Assembly: GCA_013822245.1 (NCBI GenBank)
Contig: PNKE01000033.1
Location: 62,001 to 126,000, forward strand
Reading direction: 5' to 3'
Length of the DNA: 64,000 nucleotides
Source: Candidatus Solibacter sp.
GTDB taxonomy: Bacteria > Acidobacteriota > Terriglobia > Bryobacterales > Bryobacteraceae
Every line of letters begins with the position of its first letter. Within the stretch, counting starts at the first letter, position 1. Under the pieces are notes generated by a model, which worked only from the letters and a program-made list of their open reading frames with translations, was not told the DNA's origin and did not search any database. Positions 7,698-17,409 of the stretch are shown piece after piece. The position numbers and the translations under genes were made by a program.

Positions 7698-10346
7698 GTG
7701 ACCGGTCACGAAATCCGCCAGAAATTCCTCGACTTCTTCGCCGCGCGCAACCACCGCGTCGTCCGTTCGTCCTCGCTCGTTCCCGCCAACGACCCCACGC
7801 TGCTGTTCACCAACGCCGGCATGAACCAGTTCAAGGACGTCTTCCTCGGCATCGAGAAACGCGACTACTCCCGCGCCACGACCGCCCAGAAATGCGTCCG
7901 CGCCGGCGGCAAGCATAACGATCTCGAGAACGTCGGCTACACCCGCCGCCACCACACCTTCTTCGAGATGATGGGCAACTTCAGCTTCGGCGACTACTTC
8001 AAGGCCGACGCCATCGATTTCGCCTGGGACCTGATCACCAACGGCTACGGCCTCGACAAGGACCGCCTCTACGTCACCGTCTTCCGCGAGGACGACGAAG
8101 CCGAAGGGCTTTGGCAGAAGGTCGCCGGCGTACCCAAGAGCCGCATCTTCCGCCTCGACGAAAAGGACAACTTCTGGCAGATGGGCGAGACCGGCCCCTG
8201 CGGCCCGTGTTCGGAGATCCACTTCGATCTCGGCCCGGGAACCGCCGAGCCGGGCCGCGAACACGAACAGTTCCCCCAGGACGGCGGCGGACGTTTCGTC
8301 GAAATCTGGAACCTCGTCTTCATGCAGTACGACCGCGACGGAGCGGGTACGCTGACGCCGCTGCCCAAGCCCTCCATCGACACCGGCATGGGCCTGGAAC
8401 GCGTCGCCGCCATCATGCAGGGCAAGCTGTCGAACTATGACTGCGACCTGCTGAAACCGGTCGTCGAACACGCCGGCGAACTGTTTGGCAAGCCTTACGG
8501 CAGCGACACGCGCACGGACACCGTGCTGCGCATCTGCGCCGACCACGCCCGTTCGGCGGCATTCCTGATCCACGACGGCGTTGTCCCCTCGAACGAAGGC
8601 CGCGGCTACGTGCTGCGCAAGATCATGCGCCGGGCGATGCGCAACGCCCGCATGATCGGCGTGCAGGAAGCGTTTCTGTATAAACTCACCGGATTCGTCG
8701 CCGACTGGATGAAACCCGCCTACCCCGAGATGCTCGAAAGCGTCCAGCGCGTGGCCCGCATCGTCCGCGACGAAGAGGGCCGCTACGCGACCACCTTCCA
8801 GGTGGCCGAGCGCGTCTTCCACGACGAAGCCAAAAAAGCGGCTACCGGCACACTGCCCGGCGACGCCGCGTTCAAGCTCTATGACACCTACGGCATGGCC
8901 CTGGACGAGCAGCAGGAGATTGCTCGCGAACTCGGCCTCTCGATTGACCTTGACGGCTTCGAGGAATCCATGCGCCAGCAGCGCGAACGCGCCCGCGCGT
9001 CGTGGAAGGGCGCCGATAAGGCCCAGGTCGCGCCGGTCTACCAGGAACTGCTCGAAAAGGGACGCACGGCGTTCCTTGGCTACGAAACGATGACGTGCGC
9101 TGAAGCGCGCATCGTGGCGCTGGTGGCCGGTCAGGCGAGCGTCGCCGAACTGCCCGCCGGCGCCGAGGCCGAACTCGTCCTCGATCAAACGCCTTTCTAT
9201 GCCGAGTCGGGCGGTCAGGTGGGCGACACCGGAGAGATCCGCGCCATCGAGACCGGCGAAGTACTGGCCCACGTCAAAGGGACCTACGCCGCCGTGCCCG
9301 GCCTGACGGTCCACAGGATCGTCGCCGCCGCTCCGTTGCAAGTGAACACGGTGGTCAACGCCCAGGTGAACGAGGATGCGCGCCGTTCGACGATGCGCAA
9401 TCACACCGCCACCCACCTGGCTCACGCCGCGCTGCGCAAGGTTCTGGGCACGCACGTGAAGCAGGCCGGCAGCGTGGTGGACCCCGGCCGCCTGCGCTTC
9501 GACTTCTCGCACTACACGGCCATGGATGCCGATGAAATCGCCGAAGTCGAACGCCTGGTGAACGACGAGATCCTGCGCAACACGGCCGTGGCGACCGAAG
9601 TGATGGCGCTCGACTCGGCCATCGAAACCGGCGCCATGGCGCTGTTCGGCGAAAAGTACGGCGAACGTGTGCGAGTGGTTCAGGTGCCGGGCTTCAGTAC
9701 GGAGCTTTGCGGCGGAACCCACGTCCAGAGGACCGGCGAAATCGGCCTGCTGAAGGTGGTTCACGAGAGTTCGATTTCGGCTGGCGTCCGCCGTATCGAG
9801 GCCATCACGGGCTGCGGCGCGCTACGGCGTTTCCAGGAGACTTCGAGTTCGGTGGCCACGGCGTCGTCGATGCTCAAAACCAAGGAGAGCGAACTGCTGG
9901 ATCAGATCGAGAAGCTGCTTGCCCATCAGAAGTCGGTCGAGAAGGAACTGGCGCAGTTGCGCGAAAAGGCCGCCGTGGCGCAGGCCCGCGACGTGGAATC
10001 GCAGGCCCGCGAGATCCGCGGCGCACGTGTGCTCTCGGCCCGTGTGGACGGAATGGACCGCGCGCAGATGCGCAACATGGCGGATTCGCTGCGCAACAAG
10101 TGGGGCTCGGGCGTTGTCGTGCTGGCGTCGGTTGCTGAAGGTAATGTCGCCATTGTCGCCGCCGTCACGAAGGACCTGACGGCCAAGGTCCATGCCGGAA
10201 AACTTGCCGGCGCAGTCGCCCAGGCCACCGGCGGCAAGGGCGGCGGAAGGCCCGATCTGGCCGAAGCCGGCGGCAAGGACGCCTCCGCGTTGCCTGCCGC
10301 ACTCGACGCCGTCTATGCGTCGGTGGAAGGCATGCTCGCGGCATGA
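7698..10346 (+). CDS. alaS: Alanyl-tRNA synthetase
   Basis: Charges tRNA-Ala and edits mischarged Ser/Gly. At 882 residues it is full length. I chose the GTG at 7698 because it gives the family N-terminus TGHEIRQKFLDFF; an upstream in-frame start at 7665 would add 11 odd residues. The aminoacylation core is N-terminal (TNAGMNQFKDVFLG, RRHHTFFEMMGNFSFGDYF). The editing domain carries the zinc-site blocks NHTATHLAHAAL and ELCGGTHV. A coiled-coil C-Ala region (KESELLDQIEKLLAHQKSVE onward) and a Gly-rich tail, GGKGGGRPDLAEAGG, complete it. The last four bases overlap the next gene (ATGA). Confidence 0.98.
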   Translation: MTGHEIRQKFLDFFAARNHRVVRSSSLVPANDPTLLFTNAGMNQFKDVFLGIEKRDYSRATTAQKCVRAGGKHNDLENVGYTRRHHTFFEMMGNFSFGDYFKADAIDFAWDLITNGYGLDKDRLYVTVFREDDEAEGLWQKVAGVPKSRIFRLDEKDNFWQMGETGPCGPCSEIHFDLGPGTAEPGREHEQFPQDGGGRFVEIWNLVFMQYDRDGAGTLTPLPKPSIDTGMGLERVAAIMQGKLSNYDCDLLKPVVEHAGELFGKPYGSDTRTDTVLRICADHARSAAFLIHDGVVPSNEGRGYVLRKIMRRAMRNARMIGVQEAFLYKLTGFVADWMKPAYPEMLESVQRVARIVRDEEGRYATTFQVAERVFHDEAKKAATGTLPGDAAFKLYDTYGMALDEQQEIARELGLSIDLDGFEESMRQQRERARASWKGADKAQVAPVYQELLEKGRTAFLGYETMTCAEARIVALVAGQASVAELPAGAEAELVLDQTPFYAESGGQVGDTGEIRAIETGEVLAHVKGTYAAVPGLTVHRIVAAAPLQVNTVVNAQVNEDARRSTMRNHTATHLAHAALRKVLGTHVKQAGSVVDPGRLRFDFSHYTAMDADEIAEVERLVNDEILRNTAVATEVMALDSAIETGAMALFGEKYGERVRVVQVPGFSTELCGGTHVQRTGEIGLLKVVHESSISAGVRRIEAITGCGALRRFQETSSSVATASSMLKTKESELLDQIEKLLAHQKSVEKELAQLREKAAVAQARDVESQAREIRGARVLSARVDGMDRAQMRNMADSLRNKWGSGVVVLASVAEGNVAIVAAVTKDLTAKVHAGKLAGAVAQATGGKGGGRPDLAEAGGKDASALPAALDAVYASVEGMLAA

Positions 10347-11332
10347 TTCTCGATGCGGTGGTTGTCGGCGCCGGCCCCACGGGTCTGGCCTGCGGGATTG
10401 AATTGAAGCGGCGCGGGCTGAAGGTGAAGCTGTTCGACAAGGGTTGTCTCACCAACTCGCTGTACAACTACCCGACGAACATGACCTTCTTCACCACGCC
10501 CGAACTGCTTGAAATCGGCGACATCCCGATGACCAGCATCGGCGAGAAGCCGGTCCGGGCCGAGGCGCTGAAATACTACCGCCGCGTCGCCGATCACTAC
10601 GCGCTTGACATCCACCAGTACGAGCGCGTCACAGGGTTCCTCGGTTCAGACGGCGATTTCACAGTCTATACGCATAACCGCCGCGGCCGGCCCTGCGAGT
10701 ACGTCACTCGCAAAGTGATCCTGTCGACGGGCTATTACGACAAGCCCAACCTGCTTGGCGTTGAAGGCGAAGACCTTTCCAAAGTGATGCACTACTACAA
10801 GGAAGCGCATCCCTATTACAACCACGACGTCCTTGTCGTCGGCGGCAAGAATTCGGCCGCCATCGCAGCGCTGGAACTGCACTGGACAGGCGCGCGCGTC
10901 ACACTGGTTCACCGCGGCCCGTCGCTCAGCGACAGCGTCAAGTACTGGATCCGGCCCAACATCGACAACCGCATCAAGAGCGGCGAGATCAAGGCCCACT
11001 TCGGCTCCAGCGTCCGCCGCATCGAACCCGCGTCGGTCACGCTCGACACGCCGGAAGGCGAAGTGACCATCGCCAACGATTTCGTCTTCGCCATGACCGG
11101 CTACAAGCCCGACACCGCTTTCCTCGCCCGCCACGGCATCGTCTTCGATGAAGAAACCCGCCGTCCGCGCGTGAATCCCGACACGCTCGAAAGCGAGCGT
11201 CCAGGCGTCTATCTGGCCGGCGTTCTCGTGGCCGGAATGCACACCAACGAGATCTTCATCGAGAACGGCCGCTTCCACGGCGCGCAGATCGCCGCCGGCA
11301 TCGCACGCAAGCTTTCAGCGCAGACGGAATAG
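10343..11332 (+). CDS. ypdA: YpdA-like FAD/NAD(P) oxidoreductase (putative bacillithiol disulfide reductase)
   Basis: A 329-residue thioredoxin-reductase-like flavoprotein. It has an N-terminal FAD-binding GAGPTGLACGIEL (residues 8-20) and a second Rossmann motif, VLVVGGKNSAAIAALEL, near residue 165. The CxxC redox pair of true thioredoxin reductases is absent, and the NYPTNMTFFTTPELLEIG block fits the YpdA family, which reduces bacillithiol disulfide in other bacteria. It starts inside the alaS stop (ATGA), so the two are translationally coupled. Whether this organism makes bacillithiol cannot be seen here. The 3' end overlaps the convergent glycosyltransferase gene by 18 bases. Confidence 0.85.
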   Translation: MILDAVVVGAGPTGLACGIELKRRGLKVKLFDKGCLTNSLYNYPTNMTFFTTPELLEIGDIPMTSIGEKPVRAEALKYYRRVADHYALDIHQYERVTGFLGSDGDFTVYTHNRRGRPCEYVTRKVILSTGYYDKPNLLGVEGEDLSKVMHYYKEAHPYYNHDVLVVGGKNSAAIAALELHWTGARVTLVHRGPSLSDSVKYWIRPNIDNRIKSGEIKAHFGSSVRRIEPASVTLDTPEGEVTIANDFVFAMTGYKPDTAFLARHGIVFDEETRRPRVNPDTLESERPGVYLAGVLVAGMHTNEIFIENGRFHGAQIAAGIARKLSAQTE

Positions 11333-13462
11333 CCAAACGCCGTCAATCTGCTTCACGCGCTCGACGCGCCAGGCGTTCGGGTAGGTCATCAACGAGCGCC
11401 CCACCGGCCCGTGGCCGATCTCACTCGCAGGCGCAACAATCCACTTGATCCCCCGACTTTTCAGGAACGCCATCGCCTCGCCGCGCAATGGCACGGGGGC
11501 CAGCGCTTGCAACGCACCCTTTGCCGGCAGCCGGATCCACCGCCGGTCCGTTGTCAGGCCGAAGACGTGCATCGCCGGCCCGCCCCTGGCCAGCATCGGA
11601 GAGATCACGGCGAGCGTATCGAACGGGACAGGGCGGTCGAACAGCACCTCGACGAAACTGCCCTCCTTCGCCGGGCCGTAGGTCTGCCAGCGTGAGGCCA
11701 GATTGCCGTCCGCGGCCAGCGCGGCATCCTGCGGCACGGGCCAAGCCCGTAGAAACCATGTCCGCGGAACGTGAATTCTCTCGCCGCGGCGTTCGAAACG
11801 CAACTCTGCCAGGGGCCAGCCGAGTTTCGATGGCTCCGCCAGCCTGACCCTCACGCCGCGCATAAACCGGTCCGAGACGCCAAATCGAGCTTCGTACAGC
11901 CGTTCAGGAACCGGCGCCGCGGCCGTGGCCAGCGTGGAAGTCATCTGGTCAAATACTGCTGTGGGCAGCGGTCCGTGTGCAGGGGTCTGCGTGTAGAGCG
12001 TGGGAAGTCCCGTCAAATCGACCAACTGCTCGCCCGGCCTCACGTGTTCCGCCACCATCCGCGAGGGCCTGTAATCAAAGTAGGTCTTGCTGAGGTACTT
12101 CTCCTCCGGCTCGATTCGCAGAGCCGCCTCCCAGGGCCATCCCTTCAGCCGCCACGCACCCGCGCCCGCGAAGCGGTCCATCGCAAACGGCAGTGATAAC
12201 GCTCCGTGCAACAGCACGATGGCGGGCATCGTGCGTGCAGGCATCACGCTCACCGCCGCCAGCCACACCAGAGGCATCGCCGGCATCAGGAACCTCGCGC
12301 CGATGTTCATCGCCCACGGCAGGGCCGCCACGGCCGATGCCGCCAGCAGCCAGCGGCCAGCCGGTCTGCCTATTGCGGCCAGCGACAGGATGGCCAGCGC
12401 GAACACCGGACCCAACAGCCCCTGCAAGGGTCCGCCGTCGAAGAGCAGCGCCCGCGGAATGTCCACCCACGATGCGATGCCGTAGCTCCTTAAATACTCG
12501 CCCAGCGCCTGCTCGGTGGCGGCGTTGAAGGCGTCGTTGTCGAACCAGGCGTTGCCGAGCGGCGCCAGTGGATTTCCGGTCAACCACCACGCCTTCGCCG
12601 CCCAAGGCAGCGCCACCGCCGACGCGCCCGCGGCAAACGCCGCCGTGCTTCCGGCGCGTCTTCGGAACAACATGAACACGCCCACGGCAAAGGCAGGGAT
12701 GGCGCCGGTCACCTTAATCGAGTAACACAGCCCGGCGATCAGGCCGGCCTGCGCGGCGACCGCGGCCGTGGGCGCATCCTTCCACTCCAGCAGCACGGCG
12801 AACAGCGCCAACTGAGCCAAGACCAGCGCCGCGTCGGTGTAAGCGGAGGTGCCGCTGATGCCAACCACCGGCGTGGCGGCATAGAGCAGCGCCGCGGCCC
12901 AGCCGGCCCGATCACTCAACCCCAGCCGTCGCGCAACGTGCAACGTCAACGGGATCGTCAGTGCAAGAAAGACGAAGTGCAGCACCTTCGCCGCCGATGC
13001 GCCGCCCAGCGCCATGGCCGCGCCGAACAACGTCTCGACGCCAAGGGGAAGCATCTCGAAGAAGCCGATCGTCTTGCTGAACCCGCCCTCCCGCAGCCAC
13101 TGCGCGGGCAGGCCCAGGTGATATCCGGCGGCGTCAGGCTGGATCTCCGGCGCCAGCGCGTGGACGGCATAGAACACCCCGAAAACGGCCATTGCCGCCG
13201 CCGCCCACCATGGCGGCGCCTTGAACGGCGGCCGCCCCCATCTCCCCACCGCAACGGCGACCGCCAGCACCGCTACGATCGCCGGCGTTGCGTACAGTCC
13301 GGACGCCAGCAGCAGGAACATCGCCAGCGAAAGCGCCGCCGCACCGGTCGCGAAGGCGATTGATTGGGCGGGCGGCTTCCATCGCCACAGCGCCCGGCCC
13401 GCGCCCGCGCAGGCCAGCGCCACGGCTGCCGCGCCGCCCAGGATGCGCAGGACTTCAAACAC
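11315..13462 (-). CDS. Polytopic membrane glycosyltransferase-like protein (GT39/ArnT-type architecture)
   Basis: A 715-residue protein. The first roughly 450 residues are almost all membrane segments and the last roughly 250 are soluble, probably periplasmic. An acidic motif after the second or third segment, PEIQPDAAGYHL (about residue 106), matches the catalytic acidic residue plus YH pattern of lipid-phosphate-sugar transferases of the GT-C fold (ArnT, dolichyl-P-mannose mannosyltransferase-like). It probably moves a sugar from a polyprenyl-phosphate donor to an envelope acceptor; donor and acceptor are unknown. It is the last gene of a minus-strand set starting at 16.1 kb, 14 bases after the small secreted protein. 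Confidence 0.75.
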   Translation of the reverse strand: MFEVLRILGGAAAVALACAGAGRALWRWKPPAQSIAFATGAAALSLAMFLLLASGLYATPAIVAVLAVAVAVGRWGRPPFKAPPWWAAAAMAVFGVFYAVHALAPEIQPDAAGYHLGLPAQWLREGGFSKTIGFFEMLPLGVETLFGAAMALGGASAAKVLHFVFLALTIPLTLHVARRLGLSDRAGWAAALLYAATPVVGISGTSAYTDAALVLAQLALFAVLLEWKDAPTAAVAAQAGLIAGLCYSIKVTGAIPAFAVGVFMLFRRRAGSTAAFAAGASAVALPWAAKAWWLTGNPLAPLGNAWFDNDAFNAATEQALGEYLRSYGIASWVDIPRALLFDGGPLQGLLGPVFALAILSLAAIGRPAGRWLLAASAVAALPWAMNIGARFLMPAMPLVWLAAVSVMPARTMPAIVLLHGALSLPFAMDRFAGAGAWRLKGWPWEAALRIEPEEKYLSKTYFDYRPSRMVAEHVRPGEQLVDLTGLPTLYTQTPAHGPLPTAVFDQMTSTLATAAAPVPERLYEARFGVSDRFMRGVRVRLAEPSKLGWPLAELRFERRGERIHVPRTWFLRAWPVPQDAALAADGNLASRWQTYGPAKEGSFVEVLFDRPVPFDTLAVISPMLARGGPAMHVFGLTTDRRWIRLPAKGALQALAPVPLRGEAMAFLKSRGIKWIVAPASEIGHGPVGRSLMTYPNAWRVERVKQIDGVWLFRLR

Positions 13463-13476
13463 GGCGCGTCAGCCGG

Positions 13477-13983
13477 TCAGTACGTCGTGAAACAGAAAAC
13501 CACATTCGAGCCTTCCGGCGACAGGCAATACTCGCCGTCGTCAATGAACTCGTTCACTTCGATCTTGAACAGCCCGCGCTCAATCGGCGTCACCATCGTG
13601 TAAATGGGCTTCGGCGAGTCCTTGCCGCGTCTGCTTGGAAAACTCAGCACCCTCTGGCCGCCCTCGACTGTCATCCTGTAGAGCGTCAGCTTGTCGGGGT
13701 TAATCCGATCGGTCTTGAACAGAAAAATCGGCTCGGCCATGGGCGTGCGCGCCGGACTGGTTGCGCCGGGGACCCGGTAAACAGTCTTGTTCTTTTCCTC
13801 TGACTGCTTGGCCTCGCCGGCCTCGGTCTCGATCAGCTTGCCGAGATGCCGGATGTAGACGACATCGGCCTTATCCGGGCGCGGGCCGTCATACTTCTGC
13901 TGCTGCGCCTTCAACGGTTGCAGGACCACGCCGGCAAGCGCCGCCACCGCTAGAAACCAGAACTTCATGCTCCGCTGCTTCAT
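13477..13983 (-). CDS. Small secreted hypothetical protein
   Basis: A 168-residue protein with an N-terminal signal peptide (FWFLAVAALAGVVLQPLKAQ; cleavage probably after LKA). The mature part is charged and has no motif I recognise; it contains a YRMTVEGGQRVL segment and ends with FIDDGEYCLSPEGSNVVFCFTTY. A second ATG five codons downstream (13968) is an equally possible start. It sits 13 bases after the sensor-like gene and 14 before the glycosyltransferase, so it belongs to that operon. Function unknown. Confidence 0.8.
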   Translation of the reverse strand: MKQRSMKFWFLAVAALAGVVLQPLKAQQQKYDGPRPDKADVVYIRHLGKLIETEAGEAKQSEEKNKTVYRVPGATSPARTPMAEPIFLFKTDRINPDKLTLYRMTVEGGQRVLSFPSRRGKDSPKPIYTMVTPIERGLFKIEVNEFIDDGEYCLSPEGSNVVFCFTTY

Positions 13984-13996
13984 ACTTCGGATTGTC

Positions 13997-15481
13997 TCAC
14001 TCCGCCGCCGCGGCCGACAGCAGCACCCTGTCCAGGTCTATCTCATCCACCGGCCGCCGCAACGCCAAAGCCTCGCCGTTTTGAATCAGCGGGTGGCTGA
14101 GCAGGGCCAGCGTGTCGCAGAGCAACACGACCCTGCATCCGGCGGGCCGGATCCGTTCAACCAGTTCGGGCCAGGGCATGTCGGGCAACGCGGGTGTCGC
14201 GAAAACCGCATCGAAGCGCAGGGCGCTGGTCATTTCGATCGCCTCGCCGCCGCCGGCTGCCTGCACGACGCGGTGGCCCCGCTGCGCCAGTTTCTCGGTC
14301 ATTGCGCGGGCGCTGGCCTGGTTCGGATCGGCCAGAACCAGCGTCAGTTGGACGGTGCGCGCGCGGCCTGCCCCTGGCTGGCCCTGGGCCTCCGCCGCCA
14401 CACGCGCCGGGAGAGTGATCGCCCAGCAGGTCCTGTCCGCCTCGGTGCCCACACGGGCCTGTCCGTTGAATGTCTCGGCGATGCTGCTCACGGTCTCCAT
14501 CAGCGCGCCCGAACCGTCCTCACATGCCGGCGGGTGAGCGATTTCGATCCGCGCCTCACTGTCCACCTGGCGCACGGTGATGCTGATGCGCCTCGAACCG
14601 GCGCCGGAGCCGTGCTCCGCGCACTGTTCAGCGTGGACCAGCAGTTCCAGCAGCGCATGCTCGAATGCGCCGCGGGCGCCAAGCACCGCAACCGGACTGG
14701 ACGGCAGGTCCGCGGTAACCTCCAGCGAACGCATCTCCCAACTCCGGCGCCGGAACTCGGCCAGACCCGAGGTCACCGCGGCCACATCAAACACGCTGAC
14801 CTCCGCGGCGCTGCCGCGTCCCAGCGCCAGCAGCCTGTCCAGTGTCTCCCTCGCCGCCGCCACGGACTGCCGGATTGCCTCGGCCTGTTCGCCATCCCGC
14901 AGGGCCGGCGCGGCGCCGGAGATCCGTTCCAGCGGTTCAGCCATTTCGGCGGCCACCGCCGCAATCAGTCTGCCCGCCGCACCGAGCTTCTCGCCGCGCA
15001 GCACCTGCTCGCGTTGGAACCGCCGGTCGTGCAACTCCAGCGTGATCGCGATCTGGTTGGCCAGGTGCTGCAACGCTGCCCGCTCGTCGATCTGATACGG
15101 GCACTTGTCTCCCGTCCAGGAGACGGCGAACGCGCCCGCCGGCTTTGCGCCCGAGATCATCGGCAGGTAGAGCGTCTTTTCATTGCTCCGCTCCACAGCC
15201 GCGCCGCGGCTCACCGCCTCGCCCGCCGCGTCCCGCGCCTGATCGCGCAGGATCACCTTCACCCCGCAAGCGCCGAGCGCCTTGCCGAGCCCCCTCGCCG
15301 CCATCGTCTCCGCCTCTTCGGCCGTATTGGCTTTGAGAATCTCCTCCGATAGAGCGTTGATCCCGGCAATGTTGCCTCTTACCACGGTCAGGCGGCGCAC
15401 TCTGGACCACCAAACCAGCGAAGCCGCCACCACCGACAACGCGGCGGTCAGAAGTTGCGAGGAGCCTGCGACGTCAACCAT
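13997..15481 (-). CDS. Degenerate membrane-anchored hybrid sensor-like protein (GAF, kinase-like and receiver-like regions)
   Basis: A 494-residue protein with one N-terminal membrane segment (about residues 8-25) and a GAF-like domain (about 45-150). A helical stretch follows where a dimerisation/phosphoacceptor domain should be (about 165-240), then an ATPase-like region (about 255-355) and a C-terminal receiver-like domain (about 375-490). The usual catalytic residues are missing. The H-box position reads VAAEMAEPLERI with no His, the N-box reads LLELLVHAEQC with no Asn, and the receiver phosphorylation site reads FDAVFATPALPDM with no Asp after the strand. It probably signals by binding rather than by phosphotransfer. 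The start overlaps the HAD gene by 34 bases. Confidence 0.75.
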   Translation of the reverse strand: MVDVAGSSQLLTAALSVVAASLVWWSRVRRLTVVRGNIAGINALSEEILKANTAEEAETMAARGLGKALGACGVKVILRDQARDAAGEAVSRGAAVERSNEKTLYLPMISGAKPAGAFAVSWTGDKCPYQIDERAALQHLANQIAITLELHDRRFQREQVLRGEKLGAAGRLIAAVAAEMAEPLERISGAAPALRDGEQAEAIRQSVAAARETLDRLLALGRGSAAEVSVFDVAAVTSGLAEFRRRSWEMRSLEVTADLPSSPVAVLGARGAFEHALLELLVHAEQCAEHGSGAGSRRISITVRQVDSEARIEIAHPPACEDGSGALMETVSSIAETFNGQARVGTEADRTCWAITLPARVAAEAQGQPGAGRARTVQLTLVLADPNQASARAMTEKLAQRGHRVVQAAGGGEAIEMTSALRFDAVFATPALPDMPWPELVERIRPAGCRVVLLCDTLALLSHPLIQNGEALALRRPVDEIDLDRVLLSAAAAE

Positions 15482-16149
15482 GGCATCAACCGCTCATCGA
15501 GGAAGTCCGGGATCGCCAGATTCGCTTCGGGCGCCTCCCGCACGGTGGTCAACAAGGCCACCAGCCGTGCCCCCGCCGCCTGCGCCGCCCTCATCCCGTC
15601 CGGCGAATCCTCGAATATGATGCAGTTCGCCGGATCCACATTCAACCGCCGGGCCGCCTCCACGTACACGTCTGGATGCGGCTTCGGATTCTCCACCTGG
15701 TGGCCGTCCACCACCGCCTGGAACGCGCCTTCAAGCCCCGTCCGCCGCAGGACGAATTCCACGTTCGGCGGCTCCGCATTGGTTGCCAGTCCCAACGGGA
15801 TGCCCGCCTCGGCTGCTCTGCGCACGAACCCGGTCACGCCGCCGACAACATGCTCCTCGAACACCGGATCCATCAGGTCGCGGTACAACTGCTCCTTCGC
15901 CGCGCCGTGGCGGAAGACCTCGGCTTCCGGAAGTTCGCCGCCCAGCAGCGCTTTGACGATCTCGTCATTGCGCTTGCCCAGCATCCTGTCCATCAGGCCG
16001 TCTTCCTTGATCCCAAGGCGGTCCAGGTAGAGGTCCCAGGCATGCGTATGCGTCGCCGTCGAGTCGATCAGCACACCGTCCATGTCGAAAATGAGCGCCA
16101 GTCCAGGCGCCAGAAATGACCCGTTTTGCACTTGCCGGAATGATAACAT
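15448..16149 (-). CDS. HAD-superfamily hydrolase (beta-phosphoglucomutase-like)
   Basis: A 233-residue cytoplasmic phosphatase/phosphomutase of HAD subfamily IA. Motif I is IFDMDGVLIDS (about residues 20-30) with both Asp residues. Motif II has LATNAEPPN. The Lys of motif III is in ENPKPHPDVY, and motif IV is IIFEDSPDGMRAA. The cap between residues about 33 and 100 fits beta-phosphoglucomutase-like enzymes, so a sugar phosphate is the likely substrate. No ribosome-binding site precedes the ATG at 16149, and only 32 bases separate it from the divergent FG-GAP gene; a GTG at 16131 could be the true start. It is first in the minus-strand operon running to 11.3 kb. Confidence 0.88.
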   Translation of the reverse strand: MLSFRQVQNGSFLAPGLALIFDMDGVLIDSTATHTHAWDLYLDRLGIKEDGLMDRMLGKRNDEIVKALLGGELPEAEVFRHGAAKEQLYRDLMDPVFEEHVVGGVTGFVRRAAEAGIPLGLATNAEPPNVEFVLRRTGLEGAFQAVVDGHQVENPKPHPDVYVEAARRLNVDPANCIIFEDSPDGMRAAQAAGARLVALLTTVREAPEANLAIPDFLDERLMPWLTSQAPRNF

Positions 16150-16181
16150 AGTGCCGGCTGAAACCCAGCCGCCGAGGCCCC

Positions 16182-17384
16182 ATGCGAATCCTTCTCGCGC
16201 TCTTTGTCCTCACCGTCCCGGTCATCGCCCAGACCGCCGCGCCGGGCTGGAAACTGCTCTCCTCGAAGACCGGCGATCTGCCCGTGCCGCTCCCCGGCGC
16301 CCAGCAGACCTCGGCCACCGTCTTCGATATCGACGGCGACAGGATCAACGATATCGTCATCACCGAGCGCACCATGGCCCCCGGCGTCGTCTGGCTCCGC
16401 CGCACCAAAAACGGCTGGGACCGCTATGTCATCGACAACTCGGTCACCCTCATCGAAGCCGGCGCTGCCTATGCCGACATCGACGGCGACGGAGACCTCG
16501 ACTTCGCCGCCGGCGGCGAGTCCCGCTCCAATGAAATCTGGTGGTACGAAAACCCCGCCCCCAACTTCTCTCCTTCCACCCCCTGGACTCGCCGCACCAT
16601 CAAACGCAGCGGCGCCCGCAAGCACCACGACCTGATGTTTGCCGACACTGACGGCGACTCCCGCCTCGAACTCGTCTTCTGGAACCAGGGCGGCGGCGCT
16701 CTCATGATGGCCCGCGTCCCGCCCGATCCCAAATCCGCCTCCGAGTGGCCCCTCTCCACGATCTACGCCTACTCAACCGACAGCGAAATGCGGCAGCGCG
16801 GGACCGCGCCACGCTGGAAACGGACAAACGAGCACGAAGGCCTCGCCTTTGCCGATATCGACGGCGACGGGCTGGGTGACATCATCGGCGGCGGCTGGTG
16901 GTTCAAGCGCCGGCCCGACGGCACGTTTCTGCCCAATCCCGTCGATGCCGCCTATCATTTCTCCCGCTCCGCCGCCGGACAACTCAAGAAAGGCGGCCGC
17001 CCGGAGATCGTGCTCGTCGTCGGTGACGGCGCCGGTCCGCTCAACTGGTACGAATGGGTGAACGGAACCTGGATCGCCCACCGCCTCGCCGATGTCGATA
17101 ACGCCCATTCGCTCGCCGTCCTCGATTTCGACAACGACGGCAACCTCGACATCTTCTGCGCCGAAATGCGCCTCGGCGGCGGCAACCCGGCATCGAAGAC
17201 CTGGATCTTTCATGGCGACGGCCAGGGCAACTTCCGCGAATCCGTCATCGCCACCGGCCTCGACAACCATGAATCGAAAGCCGCCGATCTCGACGGCGAC
17301 GGCGGCCTCGACATCCTCGTCAAACCCTACAACCACCAGACCCCAGCCATCCACATCCTGCTCAATGAAAGCAAAGGGCGCTAG
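16182..17384 (+). CDS. Secreted FG-GAP/VCBS repeat protein
   Basis: A 400-residue protein with a short signal peptide (MRILLALFVLTVPVIAQ, cleavage near residue 17). Six calcium-binding-type loops follow at regular spacing: VFDIDGDRINDI, YADIDGDGDLDF, FADTDGDSRLEL, FADIDGDGLGDI, VLDFDNDGNLDI and AADLDGDGGLDI. This is the seven-bladed integrin-alpha-like propeller pattern (FG-GAP_3/VCBS). Such proteins are exported and structural or ligand-binding; none of the repeats names a ligand. It reads divergently from the HAD gene and lies 25 bases before xdhC. Confidence 0.9.
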   Translation: MRILLALFVLTVPVIAQTAAPGWKLLSSKTGDLPVPLPGAQQTSATVFDIDGDRINDIVITERTMAPGVVWLRRTKNGWDRYVIDNSVTLIEAGAAYADIDGDGDLDFAAGGESRSNEIWWYENPAPNFSPSTPWTRRTIKRSGARKHHDLMFADTDGDSRLELVFWNQGGGALMMARVPPDPKSASEWPLSTIYAYSTDSEMRQRGTAPRWKRTNEHEGLAFADIDGDGLGDIIGGGWWFKRRPDGTFLPNPVDAAYHFSRSAAGQLKKGGRPEIVLVVGDGAGPLNWYEWVNGTWIAHRLADVDNAHSLAVLDFDNDGNLDIFCAEMRLGGGNPASKTWIFHGDGQGNFRESVIATGLDNHESKAADLDGDGGLDILVKPYNHQTPAIHILLNESKGR

Positions 17385-17409
17385 GCCGCCAAAGCTATAA
17401 TCGATTCTG

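Noticed and set aside
7545-9764. A 739-codon minus-strand frame opposite alaS
   Set aside because: alaS has all its motifs on the plus strand; the other frame is a His/Ala/Gly-rich shadow.
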